Positions 35,423 through 42,531 of a DNA stretch of 64,000 nucleotides are shown here, one piece after another. The stretch is taken from assembly GCF_030063245.1 (NCBI RefSeq), contig NZ_JASISR010000004.1, forward strand, positions 116,938-180,937. Direction: 5' to 3'. The notes beneath the pieces were generated by a model. That model searched no databases and had not been told where the DNA came from. It saw only the letters and a program-made list of their open reading frames with translations. The translations under genes were made by a program, and so were the position numbers. Source of the stretch: Paenarthrobacter sp. PH39-S1 (GTDB taxonomy: Bacteria > Actinomycetota > Actinomycetes > Actinomycetales > Micrococcaceae). The stretch's first letter is position 1. Every line of letters begins with the position of its first letter.

Positions 35423-36302
35423 TGGTCATACCAAAACGGACGACGGCGGCGCATTGGCCGTCGGCGCCGGCCGGCTGTACGGCCTGCCGCCGTCCGAGTT
35501 CACCGTCGAGCGCAATGCGTGGGCCGGGGACGCGCGCGCCAACGGGAATGCTGAGCTGGCGGGGAAGATCCGTGCGCTGCCGAAACCGTCGACGGCGGCG
35601 TGGCTGCTGAACATGCTGGTGATCCACCGCCGCGCGGAGATCGATGGGTTGCTGGAAGTGGGCGTGGAGCTTCGCCAGGCACAGGCCGATCTTGACCAGG
35701 GAACCATGCGCAGGCTCAGCAAGGAACGGCGCGTGCTGCTGGCCGCACTGCTGACAACTGGTCGGGGTTTGGCTTCGGAGCTGGGCCAACGAGCCAGCGC
35801 AGCCGTGCTTGAGGACGTCGAAGAGACACTGCGGGCCGCCACGTCCGATGCGTGGGCCACCGCTGCCGTACGGACCGGCATGCTGACGCGCGCCCTTTCC
35901 GCCGACGGCTGGGGAGCGGCGGACCTCTCCGGCGCGGTCGCGGTTCCGGTTTCCCACGCCGGGCAGCCGGACGCGGCCGCAGGACCGACGGTGCCTCTGC
36001 CGGCGGACAAGACCAGGGCGGCGGCACAACGGAAGGCGGCGCTGGCCGTCAAGTCAGCCGACGAAGCTGAGGCCGCGCTCGCCGGGATCAGGGACAGAGC
36101 CGCTGGATTGACCCTTGAACGCAGCGCGCTGGCGGCACGCCTTACGGAACTGCGGAACCTTGTCGCCGAAGCTGCTAGGGACCTTGCCGCGGCTGACCGC
36201 GAGGCAGTCGGGCTGTCCCGGGAGGAGGAAGCGGCGGCCCGCACGGCAGCCTCGGCCCGCAGCGCCGCGGACCGGGCCGGTGCGCGGCTCATGGGCCGCT
36301 GA
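35412..36302 (+). CDS. conserved actinobacterial coiled-coil protein of unknown function
   Basis: A 296-residue protein. The N-terminal LYGLPPSEFTVERNAWAGDAR with ALPKPSTAAWLLNMLV is a recurrent actinobacterial pattern of unknown function. The C-terminal 100 residues are Ala/Glu/Arg-rich heptads, predicted coiled coil. It starts inside the end of the MFS gene, so the two are probably cotranscribed. Positions 36303-36420 downstream carry three GACGAACCGG-type repeats and no gene. Confidence 0.7.
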   Translation: MTGSGHTKTDDGGALAVGAGRLYGLPPSEFTVERNAWAGDARANGNAELAGKIRALPKPSTAAWLLNMLVIHRRAEIDGLLEVGVELRQAQADLDQGTMRRLSKERRVLLAALLTTGRGLASELGQRASAAVLEDVEETLRAATSDAWATAAVRTGMLTRALSADGWGAADLSGAVAVPVSHAGQPDAAAGPTVPLPADKTRAAAQRKAALAVKSADEAEAALAGIRDRAAGLTLERSALAARLTELRNLVAEAARDLAAADREAVGLSREEEAAARTAASARSAADRAGARLMGR

Positions 36303-36445
36303 CGAACCGGGCCGTAGACGAACCGGGCCGGCATGCGGCCAACAGACCGTTGACGAACCGGCCGGCCGCGGTCGGTGCATGCGCGGGTGGCCGTTTGCGT
36401 TAGGCCCGTCTCCGCCCGGACGGTGCGGATGTGAAAAGATTGACC

Positions 36446-37699
36446 ATGCGCCAAATGCAGCACTCCAGCAAACTTCAGGACGTCCGCTACGAACTCCGCG
36501 GGCCCATCCTGCACGCCGCCAAGAAGATGGAGGCCGAGGGGCACCGGATTCTGCGGATGAACCTGGGGGACACCGCGCCCTTCGGCTTGGAAGCGCCGGA
36601 ATCGATCGTGGTGGACATGATCCATCATCTGCGGGGGTCGCAGGGCTACAGCGACTCGAAGGGCATCTTCTCGGCCCGGACCGCCATTTCACAGTATTAC
36701 CAGACCCAGGGTCTAATGACGATCGGCGTGGAGGACATCTTTATCGGCAACGGCGTCAGTGAACTGATTTCCATGACCCTGCAGGCGTTTCTGGAAAACG
36801 GGGACGAAATCCTCATCCCGGCGCCGGACTACCCGCTCTGGACGGCAGCGGTGACGCTCACCGGCGGCCGTGCCGTGCACTATCTGTGCAGCGAGGCCGA
36901 CCAATGGTGGCCGGACATGGCCGACGTAGAGGCCAAAATCACCGCGCGGACGAGGGGAATTGTGATCATCAACCCCAATAATCCGACTGGGGCCGTCTAC
37001 CCTCGCCACATCCTGGAGCAGTTTGCGGCGCTGGCACGCAGACACGATCTGGTCCTCTTTTCGGACGAAATCTACGAAAAAATCCGCTACGAGGATGCTG
37101 TGCACGTCCACACCGCTTCGGTGGCCGATGACGTGTGCACACTGACGTTCAGCGGCCTGTCCAAGGCCTACCGGATGCCCGGCTACCGCTCCGGCTGGGT
37201 TGCCTTGACGGGGCCGCGGACGGCTATGGCGGAGTACCGGGAATCCCTGGAACTGCTCGCCTCGCTGCGACTGTGCGCCAACGTCCCGGCACAGCATGCG
37301 ATCCAGACCTCCTTGGGCGGTTACCAAACTATTGACGATCTGGTGGCTCCCGGCGGCCGGCTCCGGCAGCAGAGAGACCGGGCCACCGAACTCCTCAACG
37401 CCATTCCCGGCGTGAGCTGCGTCCCCGCCGCCGGTGCCATGTACCTGTTCCCGCGGCTGGACCCGGACGTTTATCCGATCGAGAGCGACGAGCAGTTTGT
37501 GCTGGATCTGCTCCAGGACCAGAAAATTCTGGTCTCGCACGGCACCGCCTTTAATTGGCCGGCAACGGATCACTTCCGTTTCGTGATTCTGCCTGCCGTC
37601 GGTGACATCGAAGAAGCCGTCCGCCGGATCTCCGCCTTCCTGTCCACCTACCGGCGCAAGGCCATTGCCGACGTCGAATCCTTGTCCGTGCCGCTGTAG
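36446..37699 (+). CDS. alanine/aspartate-type aminotransferase (AlaT-like)
   Basis: A 417-residue class I PLP aminotransferase. IFIGNGVSELISM and PAPDYPLWTA bind cofactor and substrate; IINPNNPTGAVYP holds the conserved Asn; LFSDEIYEKIRY the Asp and Tyr; FSGLSKAYRMPGYRSGW the PLP Lys and phosphate Arg. The N-terminus RYELRGPILHAAKKMEAEGHRI matches AlaT (glutamate-pyruvate transaminase), which supplies alanine. The ATG at 36446 is preferred over the GTG at 36431. Confidence 0.88.
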   Translation: MRQMQHSSKLQDVRYELRGPILHAAKKMEAEGHRILRMNLGDTAPFGLEAPESIVVDMIHHLRGSQGYSDSKGIFSARTAISQYYQTQGLMTIGVEDIFIGNGVSELISMTLQAFLENGDEILIPAPDYPLWTAAVTLTGGRAVHYLCSEADQWWPDMADVEAKITARTRGIVIINPNNPTGAVYPRHILEQFAALARRHDLVLFSDEIYEKIRYEDAVHVHTASVADDVCTLTFSGLSKAYRMPGYRSGWVALTGPRTAMAEYRESLELLASLRLCANVPAQHAIQTSLGGYQTIDDLVAPGGRLRQQRDRATELLNAIPGVSCVPAAGAMYLFPRLDPDVYPIESDEQFVLDLLQDQKILVSHGTAFNWPATDHFRFVILPAVGDIEEAVRRISAFLSTYRRKAIADVESLSVPL

Positions 37700-37710
37700 C
37701 ACCGTCCTCG

Positions 37711-38295
37711 GTGCAGCACCGTCCCCGCTGCACCATCGGCCAGGAAGCGAACCAGAAGGTGTACCCGCCGACCGACTCCGGATCCCTGCCCACCTGGATC
37801 GCCGCTGGTGGAAGCCCGCGGTCCGTGGTCCGCGCCGCCGGCGACGGACTGCCGCTGATGCTGGCCATCATCGGCGGGGAACCGCTGCAGTTCGCCCCCT
37901 TCACCGACCTGTACCACCGCGCCCTGAAGGAATTCGGCAATCCGGTGCAGCCCATCGACGCCCATCCCCCCGGGCATGTCGCCGCCACCGCTCAGCAGGC
38001 CAGGGAAGAGCTCTGGCCGCACTGTGCCGCCATGCAGGCCAGAATTGGGCGGGACCGCGGTTGGCCGCCCATCGCGCGTGCGGATTTTGAAGCCACCGCC
38101 GGCCCGGACGGAGCGCTCTTTGTTGGCTCACCGAAAACCGTGGCCACCAAGATCGTCAAGGTTGGCACTGGGCTCGGGCTGTCGCGCTTTGACCTGAAAT
38201 TCAGCCACGGAACCCTCCCGCATGCGGCCCTCATGAGCAGCATAGGGCTTTATGGCAGGGAAGTGGCGCCCGCCGTCCGCGGGCAGCTGGACTGA
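37711..38295 (+). pseudogene. luciferase-like monooxygenase, N-terminally truncated
   Basis: The sequence corresponds to the C-terminal half of LLM-class flavin oxidoreductases. YPPTDSGSLPTWIAAGGS, then LPLMLAIIGGEPLQFAP, FVGSPKTVATKIVKVG and FDLKFSHGTLPH are all in place. The first ~150 residues, with the barrel strands that bind F420 or FMN, are absent, and only 50 bp separates the first homologous residue from the aminotransferase stop. A 5' deletion has removed the start, so the enzyme is presumably dead. Confidence 0.65.
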
Positions 38296-38296
38296 T

Positions 38297-38878
38297 TTAG
38301 CCCTGGCCGCCGGCGGCGCGTTCCAGCCGACGGTCGGGCACGAGCCAGAGCAGCGCGACCACCGTATAGGCGGCCAGACCCAGCAGCGGCTGAAGCAGCG
38401 ACAGTCCCAGCCCGGCGAGGTAGATCAGGGGAGAGGCTTTGCCCTTCCAATCACGGCCCAGCGCCCGGGCCAGCGGTCCGTCGGTTCCCTGCTGCGCGAT
38501 GAGCGCCTTCTGGAGAATGAAATAGCCGACGGCGGCCAACAGCAGGTTCACGCCGTAGACCAGGACGGGCACCTCCGGAAAACCCGATTCGTCCATCCAG
38601 CGCGTGGTGAAGGGGAACAGCGAGAGCCAGAAGAGCAGATGGAGGTTGGCCCACAGGACCGTGCCGTTTACCTTCTCCGCGAGCGAGAACATGTGATGGT
38701 GGTTGTTCCAGTAAATTCCGACATACACGAAGCTCAGCAGGTAGCTGAGAAAGCCCGGGAGCACCCGCAGCAGCCCCGGCCAGCTCGGTTCCACCGGAAC
38801 GCGCAGTTCAAGGACCATGATGGTGATCACGATGGCCAGCACGCCATCGCTGAAGGTTTCAAGTCTGATCTTGTTCAT
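38297..38878 (-). CDS. TMEM175-family (DUF1211) potassium channel
   Basis: A 193-residue protein with six hydrophobic segments. Helix 1 has the family signature R-x-E-T-FSD-x-x-x-AI (RLETFSDGVLAIVITIM). YWNNHHHMF and LFWLSLFPFTTRWM follow, both typical. Bacterial TMEM175 has one such unit and forms tetrameric K+ channels. The ATG at 38878 follows GCGGAAACC. It is divergent from the CDF pseudogene, 66 bp apart. Confidence 0.85.
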   Translation of the reverse strand: MNKIRLETFSDGVLAIVITIMVLELRVPVEPSWPGLLRVLPGFLSYLLSFVYVGIYWNNHHHMFSLAEKVNGTVLWANLHLLFWLSLFPFTTRWMDESGFPEVPVLVYGVNLLLAAVGYFILQKALIAQQGTDGPLARALGRDWKGKASPLIYLAGLGLSLLQPLLGLAAYTVVALLWLVPDRRLERAAGGQG

Positions 38879-38944
38879 GGTTTCCGCTCTGCCAGGATCA
38901 TCGTAGCGGGCGGTGAGTAGTCTAGGGCCACGGGAAACTCGCGT

Positions 38945-39577
38945 GTGGCAGAAACCGCGGCACCGGACACCAAGGGTAAGCCCAAGGGCTCCGGGGCCGG
39001 GACCATTCTGATGGCCTTCGGCGCGAATCTGCTGGTCGCCGCCGCGAAGTCGGTGGCCGCCGGGCTCACCTGTTCGGAGTCCATGACGGCCGAGGCCGCG
39101 CATTCGTGGGCGGACACGGGTAATCAGATTTTCCTCATGATCGCGGACAAAAGGTCCAAGAGAAAGCGTGATGCTGCCCATCCGCTCGGCTACGGGCGTG
39201 AGGCGTACGTCTGGTCCATGTTCGCCGCCTTCGGGCTCTTCACCGCCGGAGGCGGTGTTTGCTGAAGATTCGGCCGCGCTGGTGGGGCTGGTCATTGCTT
39301 TTGCCGGAATTCTCCTCCATCAGGTGACCGGATCACCGGTTCCCGACGCGCTGGGTTCCATTATGGTGGGCCTGCTGTTTGGCGTTGTCGCCGTCGTACT
39401 GATTGACCGGAACCGTCGTTTCCTGGTGGGACAGGCGGTGACACCGGAAGTGGAGCAGTCGGCGTTGCGGATGCTGCTGGAGCATCAGGAGATCGAGCGC
39501 ATAACCTATATCCATATCGAATTTGTCGGCCCAACCGGCTGTATCTGGTGGCCAGGCCGGAGGAGGCCTCGCTGTAG
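38945..39577 (+). pseudogene. cation diffusion facilitator transporter with several deletions
   Basis: The N-terminal part reads ILMAFGANLLVAAAKSVAAG, then MTAEAAHSWADTGNQIFLMI (metal-site His/Asp) and HPLGYGREAYVWSMFAAFG. After FTAGGGV the frame ends, and VFAEDSAALVGLVIAFAGI resumes in another frame, so about 70 residues of the middle are missing. The end frameshifts again: EFVGP continues as NRLYLVA in a third frame, joins directly to RPEEASL and the stop at 39575, with another ~40 residues lost. At least three lesions make this a true pseudogene. The GTG start is at 38945. Confidence 0.75.
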
Positions 39578-39644
39578 CCAGCCCGGCCCCGGCTCGGTAG
39601 GGTTGCTGGGAAGCACCCCCATCGGCTAACGGAAAGGTTTCATC

Positions 39645-40145
39645 ATGAGCGAAGAAAGCATTCCCACCGACCACACTACGGATGGACGCACTCCGGAGGT
39701 CGGACTCAACATTTTCAGCGATACCCTGGATGCGGATGATCCCGGAGCACTTGACCCGGCGGCGGCCCAGGACCCTGCCTCGCCCGGCGCCGACGGCCTT
39801 GATCAGCTCAGCGGCAGCGGCCCGGACGAATATCCGGGCGCGGCGGAGAACAACCCGGACAACTGGTCCGACGATCCGCTCATTGCGGAGGATGCCGCGG
39901 CGGCAGAAGGGTACCGTTCCGAACAGTATCTGGAGGATCAGACGGACGAGGCCCGCTACGAAACGGGCGAGGAGCAGATTCCGCCGGACGAACCCACCAT
40001 AGGCGAGGCCTCGGCTGACGTGGACTTCGGCGAGACACCCACCGGGGATGAGGCCGACGGCAGCGACGACGAGGCCAACTTCGGCGGATCGCCGTTGGGC
40101 CGCTTCGGTGCCGAAGAACCGGACCCGGAAGACCTGGATGGGTAG
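39645..40145 (+). CDS. acidic low-complexity protein of unknown function
   Basis: A 166-residue protein very rich in Asp, Glu, Pro and Ala, with almost no hydrophobic core. Recognisable parts are PDNWSDDPLIAEDAAAAEGY and SEQYLEDQTDEARYETGEE, which fit the DUF5709-like acidic proteins of actinobacteria. GGAAAGG lies upstream of the ATG. Probably soluble and disordered; function unknown. It is followed closely by a terminator. Confidence 0.65.
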   Translation: MSEESIPTDHTTDGRTPEVGLNIFSDTLDADDPGALDPAAAQDPASPGADGLDQLSGSGPDEYPGAAENNPDNWSDDPLIAEDAAAAEGYRSEQYLEDQTDEARYETGEEQIPPDEPTIGEASADVDFGETPTGDEADGSDDEANFGGSPLGRFGAEEPDPEDLDG

Positions 40146-40149
40146 GAGC

Positions 40150-40173
40150 TTCCGTCCCGCACGCGGGACGGAA
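40150..40173 (+). terminator. hairpin after the acidic protein gene
   Basis: TTCCGTCCCGC and GCGGGACGGAA are perfect 11-bp arms around two bases, four bases after the stop region. No T-run follows, as is common in high-GC actinobacteria. Confidence 0.55.
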
Positions 40174-40357
40174 TGCGCGCCCTGGTGCGGGCCCTTGTAG
40201 AGCGCCCCTTTGGTGTCGACCGGCTGTGGACATAGGATCAGTACTGTTTGGTAGCAGAATCCGCTTGAACACCGCAGCGTCGTCCCGTCATGCCGCGGGC
40301 AAAAAATAGCCAAACCTTTTTGGCAGTCCGCAGTTGACCTCTCAGATTGGATCACGG

Positions 40358-41767
40358 GTGGATCTCACCTTTATGGTCGTGCTTGTCATAGCGCTGGCTC
40401 TGTTCTTTGACTTTACGAACGGTTTTCACGACACCGCCAACGCCATGGCCACGCCCATCGCCACCGGAGCCATCAAACCCAAGACCGCCGTCGCCCTTGC
40501 CGCGGTGCTCAATCTGGTGGGCGCATTCCTCTCCACGGAGGTGGCCAAGACGATTTCCGGGGGCTTGATCCGGGAAGGCGCCGAAGGCATTCAGATCACT
40601 CCGGTGCTGATTTTTGCCGGCCTCATGGGCGCGGTGCTGTGGAATCTGGTGACCTGGCTACTCGGGCTGCCGTCGAGCTCCTCGCACGCCCTATTCGGTG
40701 GTCTGATCGGTGCGGCCGTAGTGGGCATCGGCTTCCAGGCCGTGGATCTGGGAGTGCTCCTCTCCAAAATCATCCTTCCCGCCGTGATGGCTCCGCTGAT
40801 CGCCGGCGGTGCCGCCTACCTGTGTACGAAGCTGGCCTACCGGATCACGCGACGGACCGATCCGGACTCGGGCGACAAGCTGGTGCAAAAGCGCGGCGGA
40901 TTCAGGTACGCCCAGGTCTTCTCCTCGTCGCTCGTCGCTCTCGCGCACGGCACCAACGATGCGCAGAAGACCATGGGTGTCATCACGCTGGTACTGATTT
41001 CCGCGAATATGCAGAAGGTCGGCTCCGGTCCCGAACTGTGGGTGGTCGGCGCCTGCGCCCTCGCCATCGCGTTCGGCACCTACACCGGCGGCTGGCGCAT
41101 CATCCGCACCCTCGGCAGCGGCCTGACGGACGTCAAACCGGCCCAGGGCTTTGCTGCGGAGACCAGTACGGCCGCGGCGATTCTCGCCTCCTCGCACCTC
41201 GGCTTCGCGCTCTCGACCACCCACGTGGCGTCCGGCTCGGTCATTGGCTCCGGGCTGGGCCGGGTGGGTTCAACAGTGCGTTGGGGCGCGATCGGCAAGA
41301 TCGGCCTGGGCTGGCTGTTCACCCTTCCCGCGGCGGCCATCGTCGGCGGTCTTGCCGCGTTTATTGCCAGTCTGGGCACGACTGGCGTGGTGATTGACGC
41401 CGTCGTCGGGCTGGGCTCCATCATCTTCATCTTCGTCCGCTCGCAGCGCGGACAGGTGGATCACAGCAACGCCATCAGCGACGTCGACGCCATCGGTGAA
41501 ACCGTCAGCATCCCGAGCAAAAAAGAACGCGACCGGCTCACGGCCAAGGCGCGGGCCGCCGAGCGTGCCGCTGAAAAGGCCGCAGCCAAGGCTGTGGAGA
41601 AGGCAGCGGCCAAGGTTGTTGCACAAGAAGCGGCCGAGCGTGCCGCAAGAGCCGCGGACGGTGCGCACGCGACGGGGAACATTGCGCCGCAACGCTTGCC
41701 GCCGAAAGCTCCGAACGCGCCGCAGTCAGATTCATCCTCGGCCGCCAAGCAGAAAGGTACACAGTGA
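40358..41767 (+). CDS. pit: Pit-family inorganic phosphate transporter
   Basis: A 469-residue protein with about ten helices. The two inverted Pit signatures are FFDFTNGFHDTANAMATPIA near the N-terminus and LAHGTNDAQKTMGVI near residue 205. LPSSSSHALFGGLIGA and STTHVASGSVIGSG are also conserved. It imports phosphate with protons or as metal phosphate. The cytoplasmic tail after 390 is a charged Ala/Glu/Lys coiled coil. Start uncertain: GTG 40358 (VDLTFMVVLV) fits family alignment; TTG 40334 is the alternative. Confidence 0.9.
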   Translation: MDLTFMVVLVIALALFFDFTNGFHDTANAMATPIATGAIKPKTAVALAAVLNLVGAFLSTEVAKTISGGLIREGAEGIQITPVLIFAGLMGAVLWNLVTWLLGLPSSSSHALFGGLIGAAVVGIGFQAVDLGVLLSKIILPAVMAPLIAGGAAYLCTKLAYRITRRTDPDSGDKLVQKRGGFRYAQVFSSSLVALAHGTNDAQKTMGVITLVLISANMQKVGSGPELWVVGACALAIAFGTYTGGWRIIRTLGSGLTDVKPAQGFAAETSTAAAILASSHLGFALSTTHVASGSVIGSGLGRVGSTVRWGAIGKIGLGWLFTLPAAAIVGGLAAFIASLGTTGVVIDAVVGLGSIIFIFVRSQRGQVDHSNAISDVDAIGETVSIPSKKERDRLTAKARAAERAAEKAAAKAVEKAAAKVVAQEAAERAARAADGAHATGNIAPQRLPPKAPNAPQSDSSSAAKQKGTQ

Positions 41768-41985
41768 TTAATTGGGGAGCTTTTCTGACCGTGGCGGTGA
41801 CCACGCTGGTTTCCGCCGTCTTTGTGGTGGGGGTCTATGCCTCCGGTGTGCGCCTTTACGCCGTCAGTGTTGACGACCATGTGCCGAGCACCAAGGTGGC
41901 TCGGGCCGCCGCCTACCTCTGCTTCGCCGTCAGTCTGGCGGCCGTCCTGTTCGGGATATACCTGATCGTGCCGGCGCTGCACTAG
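41764..41985 (+). CDS. small membrane protein linked to Pit
   Basis: A 73-residue protein with two helices, FLTVAVTTLVSAVFVVGVYAS and AAAYLCFAVSLAAVLFGIYLI, and a polar loop with DDHVPSTK between them. It starts at a GTG that overlaps the Pit stop in GTGA, so it is translationally coupled. Probably an accessory or folding partner of the transporter; not recognised otherwise. Confidence 0.72.
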   Translation: MINWGAFLTVAVTTLVSAVFVVGVYASGVRLYAVSVDDHVPSTKVARAAAYLCFAVSLAAVLFGIYLIVPALH

Positions 41986-41990
41986 ACGGT

Positions 41991-42512
41991 TCATGCCTGC
42001 GCATCAGCGGACCACCAGAGCCCGCGGCTATCCCGCAGATACCGGAACGTCGGACCCCTTTGCCGGATCATATTGGTGATACGGGCCGTGGAGAGCCGCC
42101 GGCCGGACTCGTCGGTCATGACGATTTCGTGAGTGGCCAGGGTGCGCCCCAGATGGATGGCCGTGCAGGTGCCGGTGACCAGTCCGGACGTGGCGCTGCG
42201 ATGGTGGGTGGCACCGATCTCAATGCCCAGGGCCTGGCCGTTGACGCCGGCATGTATTCCGGCGGAGAAGGAGCCCAGGGTTTCCGCCAGCACCACATGG
42301 GCACCGCCGTGCAGGATGCCTGCAACCTGGGTATTCCCTTCAACGGGCATGGTGGCAACCGAGCGCCGGGCTCCCAGTTCCAGGAATTTGATCCCCATTT
42401 TTTCCACCAGGGCGCCCACGCCGTTGCTGCTGAGCCAGTCATGCATCACTTCGGGCACACCCGCCTCCAGCAGCCGGGCGGTGTACTGGTTCGGTGTGAA
42501 TTTGTCGTTCAT
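41991..42512 (-). CDS. hotdog-fold thioesterase (PaaI-like)
   Basis: A 173-residue protein. The hotdog helix and active-site loop are VAGILHGGAHVVLAETLGSF, with the HGG and downstream acidic residue of PaaI/YdiI-type acyl-CoA thioesterases. The later strands GIEIGATHHRSATSG follow the usual order. The ATG at 42512 is taken; only 19 bp separate it from the divergent polA start. It hydrolyses acyl- or aroyl-CoA; the substrate is unknown. Confidence 0.85.
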   Translation of the reverse strand: MNDKFTPNQYTARLLEAGVPEVMHDWLSSNGVGALVEKMGIKFLELGARRSVATMPVEGNTQVAGILHGGAHVVLAETLGSFSAGIHAGVNGQALGIEIGATHHRSATSGLVTGTCTAIHLGRTLATHEIVMTDESGRRLSTARITNMIRQRGPTFRYLRDSRGLWWSADAQA

Positions 42513-42518
42513 GTTGAC

Positions 42519-42524
42519 TAGGCT
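42519..42524 (+). promoter_or_regulatory. TAGGCT -10 box for polA
   Basis: TAGGCT ends seven bases before the GTG start of polA at 42532. This predicts a leaderless mRNA. No good -35 is seen at 17-18 bp. Confidence 0.45.
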
Positions 42525-42531
42525 GGCACCT

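Noticed and set aside
38945..39629. Two separate small membrane proteins instead of one CDF gene
   Set aside because: The two frames align to successive parts of one CDF transporter with a clear gap, so a pseudogene explains them better.
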